36,610 nucleotides of DNA. It comes from Sphingomonas palustris (GTDB lineage: Bacteria; Pseudomonadota; Alphaproteobacteria; Sphingomonadales; Sphingomonadaceae). A program made the translations under genes and the position numbers. The notes beneath the pieces are model-generated. The model made no database searches. It had not been told where the DNA came from and saw only the letters and a list, made by a program, of their open reading frames with translations. Location: assembly GCA_026225215.1 (NCBI GenBank), contig JAMFSI010000109.1, forward strand, positions 1-36,610. The letters are read 5' to 3'. Every line of letters begins with the position of its first letter. The first letter of the stretch is position 1. Positions 8,631 to 17,322 of this stretch are shown here, piece by piece.

Positions 8631-8957
8631 AGGCTGATCAAGGGAGGATAACTGGCATACCGAGGGACCGGCCTTTCGCGCTCCAGCTTGATGATCGAGT
8701 TAAACCCACCATCCGGAAAATGCAACCGAACCGGCGGGTTGATACTGGTCGGCGAAATCCGCGAAAGAGCGGATTTCGAAGTCTGTGCCGTCCCGCTCCC
8801 TCGGGTTGGTACCACCCGTTTAAGGTACCCTGTGGGCGGTTGGGCCGGGGGAGCGGGACGGCACAGACTATCCGAAACAAAGTTTCGGATCAGATACTAA
8901 GGGACAAGCCAATCCCGCCCCTTGCATCCCGGCCCATCCATCGGCCATCAGCGCGCC
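8631..8957. other. Gene-free region with nested inverted repeats
   Basis: No credible coding sequence was found in these 327 bases. They hold the divergent promoters of the kinase and dCTP deaminase genes, which I could not pinpoint, and the hairpin cluster described at 8754-8890. Confidence 0.5.
8754..8890. repeat. Nested hairpin element with 21-bp perfect inverted repeats
   Basis: The outer arms at 8780-8800 and 8849-8869 are a perfect 21-bp inverted repeat around a 48-base centre that itself has two GGTACC sites. A 9-bp hairpin (8754-8762 with 8769-8777) flanks it on the left and another (8870-8878 with 8882-8890) on the right. This looks like a mobile or REP/MITE-like palindromic unit and less like a simple terminator, since no T-run follows and both flanking genes read away from it. 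Confidence 0.75.
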
Positions 8958-9512
8958 ATGGCGATTCTCAGCGACAAATGGATCAGGCAGCAGGCGCAGA
9001 CGCACGGCATGATCGAGCCCTTCGTCGAGAGTCAGCGGCGCGATGGCTGCATCTCCTATGGCTTGTCATCCTACGGCTACGACGCGCGGGTGGCCGACGA
9101 GTTCAAGATTTTCACCAATGTCGATAGCTCGATCGTCGATCCCAAGGAGTTCGATCCGAAGAGCTTCGTCGATCGCAAGACCGACGTCTGCATCATCCCG
9201 CCCAATTCCTTCGCGCTGGCCCGCACTGTGGAATATTTCCGCGTGCCGCGCGACGTGCTGGTGATCTGCCTGGGCAAGAGCACCTATGCCCGCTGCGGGA
9301 TCATCGTCAACGTCACCCCGCTGGAGCCGGGCTGGGAGGGGCATGTGACGCTGGAATTCTCCAACACCACGCCGCTACCCGCACGGATCTACGCCAATGA
9401 GGGTGCGTGCCAGTTCCTGTTTCTGCAGGGCAATGAGCCTTGCGAGACCAGCTATGCCGATCGGGCGGGCAAATATATGGGGCAGCGGGGCGTTACCCTA
9501 CCCAAACTTTGA
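8958..9512 (+). CDS. dcd: dCTP deaminase
   Basis: The 184-residue protein matches alphaproteobacterial dCTP deaminase over its whole length. It starts [13 protein letters not shown] and includes [13 protein letters not shown], the [10 protein letters not shown] active-site segment and [14 protein letters not shown] with the catalytic glutamate. It converts dCTP to dUTP for thymidylate synthesis. The ATG at 8958 matches the family N-terminus, although no Shine-Dalgarno is obvious. All catalytic motifs are intact. Confidence 0.96.
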   Translation: MAILSDKWIRQQAQTHGMIEPFVESQRRDGCISYGLSSYGYDARVADEFKIFTNVDSSIVDPKEFDPKSFVDRKTDVCIIPPNSFALARTVEYFRVPRDVLVICLGKSTYARCGIIVNVTPLEPGWEGHVTLEFSNTTPLPARIYANEGACQFLFLQGNEPCETSYADRAGKYMGQRGVTLPKL

Positions 9513-9594
9513 CGCCGGCGCGATGCTTACATCCTGCGCTTGACCGGGCGTTAACGGCGCGCTGAACTCTTTCCCATAATACGGGAGAGCGTGA

Positions 9595-10269
9595 ATGACC
9601 GGCGATACCAGCATCCGCATTCCCAATCTGCCGCGCGAGGAATGGACCGAAGCAGCGCGCGACGTCTTCGGCTTCTGGGGCGAGCCGGGCGCGCGCGAGA
9701 ATGGCTCGCGCACCAATCTCCAGATGGTGCTGGCGCAGCATCTGCCGCTGGCGATGGCTTACAATGTCTTCGGCAAGCATCTGCTGCTCGAATCGACGCT
9801 GGCGGTGCGCCCGCGCGAACTGGTGGTGCTGCGCACCAGTTGGCATCTCAAAGCCCCTTACGAATGGCATTACCATGTCGGCTATGCGCTGACTGCCGGC
9901 CTGACGATGGCGGAGATCGGCGCCATTCGCGACGGGCCGGACGCGGCGGAATGGAATGGCAAGAATGCCGATCGCGCGGTGTTGCAGGCTGTCGATGAAT
10001 TATACCGCGATTCGCGGTTGAGCGATGCCGCCTATGCCGCGCTGTCAGCCCATTTCGACAAGCATCAGGTGATGGATCTGGTGTTCACCATCGGCAATTA
10101 CGTCATGCTGAGCTGGGCGATTGCCGCTTTCGGCGTGCCGCTGGAAGACGGCGTCGATCAGATCGGCTTCGACCTTAAGACTCGCTCGGGCCGTTCGCCC
10201 ACCAGCCGCGATCGTCCTGGCGACAGCAAGGACTGGGCCGAGCATCCCTCCGATCACACAGGAGCCTGA
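9595..10269 (+). CDS. Carboxymuconolactone decarboxylase family protein
   Basis: The 224-residue protein has the all-helical CMD/AhpD fold signature RELVVLRTSWHLKAPYEWHYHVGYAL around residues 80-104. The CxxC redox pair of AhpD peroxidases is absent and aromatic/histidine residues occupy that helix, so a decarboxylase or lyase type of role is more likely than peroxide reduction. GGGAGAG lies just upstream of the ATG. The next gene begins four bases after its stop and is followed by an SDR with ATGA overlap, so the three form an operon that looks catabolic. The substrate is unknown. Confidence 0.8.
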   Translation: MTGDTSIRIPNLPREEWTEAARDVFGFWGEPGARENGSRTNLQMVLAQHLPLAMAYNVFGKHLLLESTLAVRPRELVVLRTSWHLKAPYEWHYHVGYALTAGLTMAEIGAIRDGPDAAEWNGKNADRAVLQAVDELYRDSRLSDAAYAALSAHFDKHQVMDLVFTIGNYVMLSWAIAAFGVPLEDGVDQIGFDLKTRSGRSPTSRDRPGDSKDWAEHPSDHTGA

Positions 10270-10273
10270 AACC

Positions 10274-10768
10274 ATGACCATCGAAGAGCGCGTCGCCGCG
10301 CTGGAAACCCGGCTGCGCGCCGCCGAAGACCACCTCGAAATCCTCAACCTGCTCAACTCCTATGGCCCGCTGGTCGATAGTGCCACGGCCGAGCCCGCAG
10401 GCAAGCTCTGGGTTGCGGGCGGCGGATATAATTTCACCCTGCCCGATGGCGGCACCAAGCGGCTGGAGGCGCCTGACGAGATCGCCGCCATGTATGGCTG
10501 GCCGGGGCACGTCGATCTGGTGAACACCGGCTGCGCGCATCTGACCGCTACCCCGAAGATCACCGTCGCTGGCGATGCCGCGCAAGCGGTGGGCTACAGT
10601 TTCGTGGTGTTGCGCGAAGACGACCGCTGGTTCCTGTGGCGGGCAGCGGTCAACCATTGGACCTTGAGTCGCACCGCCGAGGGCTGGCGCATTGTCGAGC
10701 GCTTCAACCGCGCGCTCGACGGCTCGCCCGAGAGCCATGCGACGATGCGCAAGGTCGCGGCGATATGA
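10274..10768 (+). CDS. SnoaL/NTF2-like protein (first copy)
   Basis: The 164-residue protein starts with a coiled-coil-like helix (TIEERVAALETRLRAAEDHLEI) followed by a SnoaL-like alpha+beta barrel with LNLLNSYGPLVD and a late WRIVERFNRAL strand. Proteins of this fold act as small isomerases, dehydratases or cyclases on hydrophobic substrates. AGGAG lies upstream of the ATG. It sits between the CMD protein and the SDR, with a 4-base ATGA overlap to the SDR. The precise activity is unknown. Confidence 0.75.
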   Translation: MTIEERVAALETRLRAAEDHLEILNLLNSYGPLVDSATAEPAGKLWVAGGGYNFTLPDGGTKRLEAPDEIAAMYGWPGHVDLVNTGCAHLTATPKITVAGDAAQAVGYSFVVLREDDRWFLWRAAVNHWTLSRTAEGWRIVERFNRALDGSPESHATMRKVAAI

Positions 10769-11544
10769 GCGCGCGCTTTGCCGGAAAAGTGGCGATCATC
10801 ACCGGCGCCAGCACTGGGCTGGGGCCGATCATGGCGCGGATGATGGCCGATGAAGGCGCCAAGCTGGTGCTCGCCGCCCGCCGCGCCGAACTGGTCGAGC
10901 AAGTCGCACATGACATCGGCGACGCCGCCATCGCCGTGCGCGCCGACGTCACCAATGAGGCCGATATCGCCGCGATGGTCGAGGTGGCCATGGCGCGCTG
11001 GGGCCAGGTCGATGTGATGATGAACAACGCCGCAGTGCCGGGCAAGGATCTGCACATCTGGGAGCAGGCGCTCGACAATTGGAACAGCACCTATGCGGTC
11101 GATTGCACGGCGGCGATGCTGTGCACGCGCGAGGTCCTCAATCGTTCGATGCTCGCCCGGCGTAGCGGTGCCATCGTCAATTTCTCGTCGGGCGCGGGCT
11201 GGGACGGCTTGCCGCGCAAGAGCCATTATTCCGCCGCCAAGGGCGCGCTGCGCATCCTCACCAAGGTGACCGCCAAGGAAGTCGGCGAATTCGGTATCCG
11301 CTGCAATTGCGTGGTGCCCGGTGCGATCGACACCGAACTCATGCGCAATTACATGCGCCGCATCGCCAAGGAACAAGGCGTCGATGAAGCTGTGATCCGC
11401 GCGCAGATTCAGGCGCCATTGCCGCTCAAGACCTTCTCCACCCCCGAAGATGTCGCCAATCTCGCGCTGTTCCTGGCCTCGGATGCGGCGCGCACGATTA
11501 CCGGGCAGTCGATCAACGTCGATGCCGGGCAGTTCATGAGCTGA
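10765..11544 (+). CDS. Short-chain dehydrogenase/reductase
   Basis: The 259-residue classical SDR has the TGASTGLG cofactor loop, NNAA (NNAAVPG) after beta-4, a catalytic serine in FSSGAG, the Y-x3-K pair in HYSAAKG, and a C-terminal TGQSINVDAGQ. The R-rich segment after beta-2 (AARRAE) suggests NADP preference. The start overlaps the previous stop (ATGA), indicating translational coupling. It probably oxidises or reduces an alcohol/ketone intermediate in the same pathway as its neighbours. Confidence 0.88.
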   Translation: MSARFAGKVAIITGASTGLGPIMARMMADEGAKLVLAARRAELVEQVAHDIGDAAIAVRADVTNEADIAAMVEVAMARWGQVDVMMNNAAVPGKDLHIWEQALDNWNSTYAVDCTAAMLCTREVLNRSMLARRSGAIVNFSSGAGWDGLPRKSHYSAAKGALRILTKVTAKEVGEFGIRCNCVVPGAIDTELMRNYMRRIAKEQGVDEAVIRAQIQAPLPLKTFSTPEDVANLALFLASDAARTITGQSINVDAGQFMS

Positions 11545-11859
11545 TGTCGGTCCCGGCCTGCTCTCCCGCCCGGCTACCCGATGGAAAGTATGCTTTGGGT
11601 GGCCGGGCCTATCGCATTCACATATTTGCTCTTTGTTCGTCATCCCGGCGCAGGCCGGGATCCAGAAACCTACCTATCGTCAATCGGTTAGGCTGGACTG
11701 GATTCCGGCCTACGCCGGAAAGACGAGAAATCTATCTCTTTGATAAAGAAGAGAGAAACATCATAGCAAGAAAGTGTGAATCCGCTAGGTGGCGGAGCGG
11801 GCCGGAACCGACTAGCGAAATTCGCCAGAATTCGCTCCAGAGAAAGGACTCCTATCCCG
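11545..11859. other. Intergenic region with inverted repeat
   Basis: This gap of about 315 bases holds the inverted repeat at 11637-11726. No gene or clear promoter was recognised. Confidence 0.5.
11637..11726. repeat. Imperfect 29-bp inverted repeat pair
   Basis: Arms at 11637-11665 and 11698-11726 pair with about five mismatches around a 32-base loop. The arm type (TCGTCATCCCGG, then CCGGGATCCAG) is a widespread proteobacterial intergenic repeat as I remember it. Confidence 0.75.
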
Positions 11860-12348
11860 ATGACGCTTGACGAATTGCTGGCCCGCGAAGCGATCCGCGA
11901 TACCATGGCGAAATACAATGTCTCGGGCGACCGGCTCAAGGCCGAAGACTTCGCCGCCTGCTTCACCGAGGACGGCATCCTGCAATCCGAACGCGCGCCG
12001 GGTGATTTCATCTTTCGCTACGTCGGGCGCGCGGCGATCCTGGAATGGCAGAACCGCTGGCGAAACCCGGAGCCTGGGCGCGAGCAGAACCACGACACGG
12101 TGCAAGGCGCCCGCTTCGTGCGCCATAACCTCTCGACCTGCAAAATCGACCTGACCAGCCCGACCACCGCTAGTGCGCGCACTTATTGGGTGGCCTGGAC
12201 CGACATCGGCCCCGATCATTCGGGGGTCTATCTCGATAATTTTCAGCGCATCGGCGAGGAATGGCTGATTTCGCTACGCCGGGTGCGCCGGGATTGGGCC
12301 GCGCCGAACAGCCTGTTCGTTCCGGCAAGCGAGAATGCGGTCCGCTGA
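11860..12348 (+). CDS. SnoaL-like protein (second copy)
   Basis: The 162-residue protein has a SnoaL-like fold signature: LLAREAIRDTMAKYNVSGDRL, then ACFTEDGIL, RHNLSTCKIDL and a C-terminal VYLDNFQRIGEEWLISLRRV. The Y and D residues near the N-terminus correspond to the usual active-site cavity. AAAGGA lies upstream of the ATG at a somewhat long spacing. It lies downstream of the CMD-SnoaL-SDR operon on the same strand, but the 315-base gap with a repeat suggests separate transcription. The substrate is unknown. Confidence 0.75.
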   Translation: MTLDELLAREAIRDTMAKYNVSGDRLKAEDFAACFTEDGILQSERAPGDFIFRYVGRAAILEWQNRWRNPEPGREQNHDTVQGARFVRHNLSTCKIDLTSPTTASARTYWVAWTDIGPDHSGVYLDNFQRIGEEWLISLRRVRRDWAAPNSLFVPASENAVR

Positions 12349-12455
12349 CGCGAGATGTCTGCAAAGAGGGGGTTAGCTAGGCGACCATCGGCTTTCGGTT
12401 TGAAAGGGCAGGTTCCTGAAACTCCATTCGGCACATTGAAAGGGCAAGCGCGCGC

Positions 12456-12959
12456 CTATCTGCCTATGAGCATGGCGACGCGTGCCTTGATTAGCCGCCA
12501 GAAGAGCCTGCCTGGAAAGCCACGATAGGCTGGGGCATCGGTAGGAAGCGGCAGCGCCGAATGTCGCCACTCGGTCTTGTTCCGCATTTCGATTGGCGGC
12601 AGCGGCTCGGCAAACCTCTTGCGATAGGCAGATATCCAGAAACCGGGCGCGAATTTGAGGAACATGCCGGAATTGCAGCAAGACGCGACAAACCGCTGGG
12701 TCGGCGCGCTCTCGCCGAGCTTGTAGCCGATGAGCAATTCCGCGCCCTCGACGCATTTGAACCTGTCTTTGCGGAAGGTGAGATACGGGGTGCCGCCGTC
12801 CGGATCGAGAACTGGCGGCCCGCCTGCCAGCGCTTCAAGTTGATGGCCGCCTGCCTGGCAATCGCTGCAATAGCAGACGGCACTGACGATCGGATCGCCG
12901 ACCGCCTCGCACTGGACGCGACCGCAGTTGCATCGAACAATCCTCAAGTCGCCGCCCAT
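12456..12959 (-). CDS. GFA/CENP-V family zinc-binding protein
   Basis: The 167-residue protein has the GFA zinc-binding pattern: CNCGRVQC (about 10-17), CYCSDC (29-34) and a late CC pair near residue 94. The family includes glutathione-dependent formaldehyde-activating enzymes, but many members have unknown activity. The start ATG at 12959 follows GAGGAG with good spacing. It is a single gene, convergent with the SnoaL-like gene. Confidence 0.8.
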   Translation of the reverse strand: MGGDLRIVRCNCGRVQCEAVGDPIVSAVCYCSDCQAGGHQLEALAGGPPVLDPDGGTPYLTFRKDRFKCVEGAELLIGYKLGESAPTQRFVASCCNSGMFLKFAPGFWISAYRKRFAEPLPPIEMRNKTEWRHSALPLPTDAPAYRGFPGRLFWRLIKARVAMLIGR

Positions 12960-13041
12960 ATGCCGAATCTCCTCAGTGCAAACGTCGGCTCCGGATTGGA
13001 TTGCATCGATATAACAAGCACGCCGTGACCGCTACTGGGCG

Positions 13042-13398
13042 CTAACGGTCATCCTGACCATTGATCGAAGCAAGGCGATCAAGCCAGGCCTGAGCCTGTT
13101 TTGGTTCGCCAACGGCCTCCGGGCCGACCGGGCCACGCGCCGCAAGAAATTGTTGTTGCAGATCGAACGGCGGCATGGCGAGTTGATCCCTCGCTTGATC
13201 TATTGCCTGACCGATTTCGTTCAGATTTTCGATAACCGGGGCTACGGCTGCGCGCGCGCCCCGATCCCCGTTGTGATCGAATAGACCCCATTTCCCCGCT
13301 GCCGTAGTCCTCAACGCACTCAGCAGCGCCGCGATGTACTCGGCTTCAAGTTCCCCACGGCGAACATCCAAGCGTGCAAGGCGATCAGCTTTAGCCAT
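13042..13398 (-). CDS. Conserved-looking hypothetical protein
   Basis: This 118-residue soluble protein is rich in Ala, Arg, Glu and Gln and predicted mostly helical. It has no recognisable domain, signal peptide or membrane segment. It starts at ATG 13398 and ends 82 bases upstream of the GFA gene on the same strand, so the two could be co-transcribed. I do not recognise the family. Confidence 0.5.
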   Translation of the reverse strand: MAKADRLARLDVRRGELEAEYIAALLSALRTTAAGKWGLFDHNGDRGARAAVAPVIENLNEIGQAIDQARDQLAMPPFDLQQQFLAARGPVGPEAVGEPKQAQAWLDRLASINGQDDR

Positions 13399-13598
13399 CG
13401 TTCGAGCTTATCGCCTCAGGCTCATATCCGCAATTAGCACCAATGCCGATGCCGATGCGGACGAACCGCCAGGATGATTGCGGCCTGGTCCCTTCAGGCG
13501 CAGCCTTCCACGGTGATCATGCCATCAATAGGAAACTCGTGTTCCGATGCGCGCTGCCCATTCCCATGGAGATTGCTCTTAAAGCTACGATATCTAAC

Positions 13599-13623
13599 GG
13601 AACTTTTGGAAAACAAAGGCGTT
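13599..13623 (+). promoter_or_regulatory. EcfG-type promoter for DUF2252 gene
   Basis: GGAAC at 13599-13603, then 16 bases, then CGTT at 13620-13623: a perfect match to the alphaproteobacterial GSR sigma-factor consensus. The DUF2252 start codon lies 36 bases after it. Confidence 0.8.
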
Positions 13624-13659
13624 CTATCCCTGCAGAAGTCTGTTTGAGGGACGCGTGAA

Positions 13660-15033
13660 ATGAGGAGGGAGCGCGAAACGGCGCATCGGCACGAGGAAGC
13701 CACCGATAGCGCGCTTCCTGCCCCGCTCGTGCGCTTGTGCGATGATCCGTCCTTCCTGTCGACGCTGCCCCATCAGCATCCGCCGGCAATCTCCGCCGCC
13801 TTTTCCCGATATATCGCCCCAGGAGACGTGATGACGCAGCAGCCCCGGCCTTCGCAGCGCGATGCGCTTTTGCAAGCGCGGCAGAATCTGAAAATGGCGC
13901 GGTCGCCGCATCGTTATGTGCGCGGGGCGACGCGAAGTTTTTACGAATGGCTGGATGAAAGCCGCCATATCCAATTGCCCGACGGCCCGGCGATCTGGAT
14001 CTGCGGCGATTGCCATATCGGCAACATCGGCCCGCTGAGCAACGATGACGGCGAGATCGCGCTGGAGATCCGCGATCTCGACCAGACCGTGATCGGCAAC
14101 CCCGCCCATGATTTGTTGCGGCTCGGTCTGTCGCTGGCATCGGCGGTGCGCGGCACCAATGCCCCTGGCGTCACCACCGCGTGGATGCTGGAAGCGGTGA
14201 TCGAGGGCTATGAGCAAGGCCTGACCTCGCCGGACGAGGCGCTCAAAAGTCTTACGCTCGAGGCGCCGAACGTCGTCAAACGCGCCTTGCGGCAGTCACG
14301 CGGCGCCGACTGGACGACACTGGCGCGCGAACGCATCGAAGACGTCTCGCCGACGATCCCGCTGGGTAAGCGTTTCTGGCCGCTGACCCGCTATGAAAGC
14401 GAGGCGACCCGGACTTTGTTCGAATCGGGGGAGCTAGACCCCTTGGTCACCAGGCTCAAACACCGCGACGACGATGCCGAAGTGCGGCTGCTCGATGCCG
14501 CCTATTGGGTGAAGGGGTGCAGCTCGCTGGGGCTGCTGCGGCTGGCGATGCTGCTGGAAGTGCGCTCGACCAAACAGCCGCGCGATTTGTGCATCATCGA
14601 TATCAAGGAAGCGGTGAAGTCATTTAGCCCGCGTGCGCCAGGCGTGAAAATGCCGCGCGATCAGGCGCAGCGAGTGCTCGCCGGCGCGCAGGCGCTGTCG
14701 CCCGCGCTGGGCGAACGCATGATCGCCAAGCAATTGATGGGGCGTTCGGTATTCATCCGCGAATTGCTGCCGCAGGATCTGAAGCTCGACGTCGATGCCT
14801 TGTCGCGCAAGCAGGCGATCGCCGTCGCCCGCTACCTCGCCGCCGTCGTGGGCCGTGCCCATGCCCGGCAGATGGACGCGGCGACCCGGACCAGCTGGCG
14901 TCAGGAATTGCGCCGCAATTTCGCCGGCAATGTCGAGGCGCCGTCGTGGCTGTGGATCGGGGTGGTCGAAATGCTGGCGATGCACGAACGGGCCTATCTC
15001 GAACATTGCCGCCGCTTTGCTACCCGGCAATAG
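13660..15033 (+). CDS. DUF2252 family protein (kinase-like motifs)
   Basis: The 457-residue protein is a DUF2252 member: KMARSPHRYVRGA (78-90), GDCHIGNIG (116-124), IRDLDQTVIGNPAHDLLRL (137-155), then a late WVKGCSSLGLLRL block (283-295), IIDIKEA (312-318), VFIRELLP (364-371) and RAHARQMD (399-406). The GDxHxxN block followed by an acidic DxD looks like the catalytic loop and metal site of aminoglycoside-phosphotransferase/kinase folds. The Gly/Ser-rich loop and the lysine K316 resemble the N-lobe but come afterwards, as in a circular permutation. The biochemical function is unknown. The gene has a perfect EcfG promoter, and its phosphohexomutase neighbour is 79 bases downstream. ATG 13831 is an alternative start. 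Confidence 0.85.
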   Translation: MRRERETAHRHEEATDSALPAPLVRLCDDPSFLSTLPHQHPPAISAAFSRYIAPGDVMTQQPRPSQRDALLQARQNLKMARSPHRYVRGATRSFYEWLDESRHIQLPDGPAIWICGDCHIGNIGPLSNDDGEIALEIRDLDQTVIGNPAHDLLRLGLSLASAVRGTNAPGVTTAWMLEAVIEGYEQGLTSPDEALKSLTLEAPNVVKRALRQSRGADWTTLARERIEDVSPTIPLGKRFWPLTRYESEATRTLFESGELDPLVTRLKHRDDDAEVRLLDAAYWVKGCSSLGLLRLAMLLEVRSTKQPRDLCIIDIKEAVKSFSPRAPGVKMPRDQAQRVLAGAQALSPALGERMIAKQLMGRSVFIRELLPQDLKLDVDALSRKQAIAVARYLAAVVGRAHARQMDAATRTSWRQELRRNFAGNVEAPSWLWIGVVEMLAMHERAYLEHCRRFATRQ

Positions 15034-15044
15034 CGAGAAGCGTA

Positions 15045-15070
15045 GGAACCTATCTGTAATCTGACATGTT
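15045..15070 (+). promoter_or_regulatory. Possible EcfG-type promoter for phosphohexomutase gene
   Basis: GGAAC at 15045-15049 and GTT at 15068-15070 are separated by 18 bases, one more than ideal, and the base before GTT is T, not C. It lies 43 bases upstream of the chosen start codon. Confidence 0.45.
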
Positions 15071-15112
15071 CATGGCCTAGGATGTGGCGAGCCAGCTTTG
15101 CAAGAGACCGAT

Positions 15113-16633
15113 ATGACAGCGCATGACGAGACCACGGTAGCCGAACTGATGGCTGCCAGCGGCGTGGCCTTCGGCACCAGCGGCGCGCGCGGACTGGTGA
15201 CCGCGATGACCGATCGGGTCTGCTATGGTTATACGGCCGGCTTCCTGAGCTATCTCGCCGAAGAAGGCGAATTCATGCCCGGCGGCGCGGTCGCGCTGGC
15301 GGGAGATTTGCGCTCCAGCACCCCGCGCATCCTCGCCGCCTGCATGGCGGCAGTGCGCGACATGGGCGGTGAGCCGGTGTTCTGCGGTTATGTGCCGACG
15401 CCGGCGCTGGCGCTTTATGCCTTCGAGCGGGCGATCCCCTCGCTGATGGTCACCGGCAGCCATATTCCCGACGACCGCAACGGCATCAAATTCTACCGCT
15501 CGCATGGCGAAGTGCTCAAATCCGACGAGGCCGGAATGAGCCGACAGCAGGTGCGTTTCCCCGAGGCTGCCTTCCGCCCCGATGGCGCCTTGGTGGCGCC
15601 TGTGCCGCTGCCCGCCGCGATCGATGTCGAGCGCGCTTACCTCCAGCGCTATGTCGCCTTCTTCGGGACGCAGGCGCTCGCCGGGCTGAAGCTGGGGGTG
15701 TACCAGCATTCGGCGGTGGGCCGCGACATTGTCGCGACGATCCTCAGCGCGCTCGGCGCTGAAGTGGTGCCGCTCGGCCGCTCCGATCATTTCATTCCCG
15801 TCGATACCGAGGCGGTGCGCGAACAGGATATCGTACTCGCGCGACAATGGGCGCGCGAACACGCGCTCGACGCCATCGCTTCCACCGACGGCGATTCGGA
15901 CCGGCCATTGCTCTCCGATCACACCGGCGAATGGCTGCGCGGCGATGTGCTCGGGGTGCTGTGCGCCCGCGCGCTGGGCGCCGATAGCGTGGTGACGCCG
16001 GTGAGCAGCAACAGCGTGCTCGAGGCTTGCGGTGCTTTCGCCGCCACTGCCCGCACCCGTATCGGTTCGCCCTATGTGATCGCCGCTATGCAGGAACAGA
16101 CGGCGCAGAAGCGCAGCCGGGTCTGCGGCTACGAAGCCAATGGCGGCTTCCTGCTGGGCAGCGACATCACAGACGGACACCGGACCTTGACGGCGCTGCC
16201 GACGCGCGATGCCGTGCTGCCGATCGTGGCGGTGCTTGCCGCGGCTCGCCCAGGCCGCGTGACCGAAGCGGTGGCAACCCTGCCCGCGCGCGTCACCTTC
16301 AGCGAACGCATCGCCGATTTCCCGACCGCCAGCAGTGCGGCGTTGCTCGCCTGGCTGAGCGAGGGTGACGGCGGCGCGCAACTCACGCGGATAACCCAAT
16401 ATTTCGGGATGCTGGCCGGCGAAGCGCAGAGCATCGATCGCACCGATGGGCTGCGGGTGACCTTTGCGGGCGGCGATATCATTCACTTGCGCCCCTCGGG
16501 CAATGCCCCGGAACTGCGCTGCTATACCGAGGCCGGCACCGCCGCGCGCGCGCAGCTGTTGAATGCCGAAGCGCTGGCGGTGGTCCAAGGCCCGCTGCTG
16601 CGCGCCATGGATGGCCAATTGTTGGAACATTAG
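15113..16633 (+). CDS. Phosphohexomutase (phosphomannomutase/phosphoglucomutase)
   Basis: The 506-residue protein has the four-domain alpha-D-phosphohexomutase signature. A GTSGARG sugar-phosphate loop (21-27) is followed by the phosphoserine loop TGSHIP with S116, the Mg-binding DGDSDRP motif, the sugar-specificity loop GYEANGGF and the phosphate-contact loop RPSGNAPELR. All active residues are present, so it should interconvert hexose 1- and 6-phosphates, feeding sugar-nucleotide or reserve-carbohydrate synthesis. ATG 15113 follows AAGAGA closely; a TTG at 15098 is the alternative start. It is followed by the hemerythrin gene with a 54-base gap and preceded by a possible EcfG-type promoter, so it may be stress-induced. 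Confidence 0.9.
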   Translation: MTAHDETTVAELMAASGVAFGTSGARGLVTAMTDRVCYGYTAGFLSYLAEEGEFMPGGAVALAGDLRSSTPRILAACMAAVRDMGGEPVFCGYVPTPALALYAFERAIPSLMVTGSHIPDDRNGIKFYRSHGEVLKSDEAGMSRQQVRFPEAAFRPDGALVAPVPLPAAIDVERAYLQRYVAFFGTQALAGLKLGVYQHSAVGRDIVATILSALGAEVVPLGRSDHFIPVDTEAVREQDIVLARQWAREHALDAIASTDGDSDRPLLSDHTGEWLRGDVLGVLCARALGADSVVTPVSSNSVLEACGAFAATARTRIGSPYVIAAMQEQTAQKRSRVCGYEANGGFLLGSDITDGHRTLTALPTRDAVLPIVAVLAAARPGRVTEAVATLPARVTFSERIADFPTASSAALLAWLSEGDGGAQLTRITQYFGMLAGEAQSIDRTDGLRVTFAGGDIIHLRPSGNAPELRCYTEAGTAARAQLLNAEALAVVQGPLLRAMDGQLLEH

Positions 16634-16687
16634 CCGGTCGCCGAGCGTATCCTCGCTGCCACCGCTCGGGCGGGCGAGGAAGCGACA

Positions 16688-17209
16688 TTGGACATCACTC
16701 AACTCATTCTCGACGATCATCACGAACAGCGCCGGCTGTTCGCGATCCTCGAACAGATTCCCGACGACGATCGCCCCGCGCTCAAAGCGGTGTGGCATCG
16801 GCTGGCGACATTTCTCGAAGCCCATGCCCGGGCCGAAGAGAAATTCTTCTACCCGCAATTCCTCAAAATCGGTCGCGCCAAGGGCATCACTCTCAAGGCC
16901 GAGTCCGAAACCGAGGACGCGATCGAGGATCACAACGAGATCCGCGATGCCATCGCGGCCGTCGAGAAAATCACCGGGACCAAGATCGGCACCGCGGCCT
17001 GGCGCAAGGCCGTCGCCGCCGCCAACAAGGCCAACGGCGATCACATGGCCGAGGAAGAACGCGAAGGCCTCACTAATTTCCGCCTCAAGGCGACGCTGGC
17101 CGAACGGCACATCCTCGCGGTGTCGTTCATTACCTTCGAGGCCCAGCACCTTGAGGGGGTGACGGCTGCCAATCCCGATCCCGAGAAATGGGTGAAAGCG
17201 CACGGATGA
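16688..17209 (+). CDS. Hemerythrin HHE-domain protein
   Basis: The 173-residue protein shows the four-helix hemerythrin pattern: DDHHEQRRL near the N-terminus, HARAEEKFFYP (about 46-56), DHNEIRDAI (81-89), and HMAEEEREGL (118-127), giving histidines and carboxylates for a di-iron site. Such proteins sense or bind oxygen, nitric oxide or iron and often occur among stress genes. The TTG start at 16688 is supported by GAGGAAG five bases upstream. It is the last gene of a possible DUF2252-mutase-hemerythrin unit, and a repeat hairpin follows it. Confidence 0.85.
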   Translation: MDITQLILDDHHEQRRLFAILEQIPDDDRPALKAVWHRLATFLEAHARAEEKFFYPQFLKIGRAKGITLKAESETEDAIEDHNEIRDAIAAVEKITGTKIGTAAWRKAVAAANKANGDHMAEEEREGLTNFRLKATLAERHILAVSFITFEAQHLEGVTAANPDPEKWVKAHG

Positions 17210-17222
17210 TCCCACCCGCCCG

Positions 17223-17299
17223 TGCTGAGCTTGTCGAAGCATTGTCCTTCTTTGGGGCAAACACCTGAAAAGAAAGGCAGTCCTTCGACAAGCTCAGCA
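17223..17299. repeat. Inverted repeat with 17-bp perfect arms between convergent genes
   Basis: Arms at 17223-17239 and 17283-17299 pair perfectly around a 43-base loop. The arm motif (CTTCGACAAGCTCAGCA) is, from memory, a very common intergenic repeat of sphingomonads and xanthomonads. Its place between two convergent genes allows a role as a bidirectional terminator. Confidence 0.8.
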
Positions 17300-17322
17300 T
17301 GGACGGGGAGGTGGAAAAGCCT

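Noticed and set aside
12400..12450. Repeated TTGAAAGGGCA unit between the second SnoaL-like gene and the GFA gene
   Set aside because: Only two short copies occur, with no palindrome or partner structure; likely chance.
15077..17260. Very long open frame (about 727 codons) on the minus strand opposite the phosphohexomutase and hemerythrin genes
   Set aside because: The composition is typical of a high-GC antisense shadow (Arg/His/Gly-rich, no domain), and both plus-strand genes have complete family motifs.
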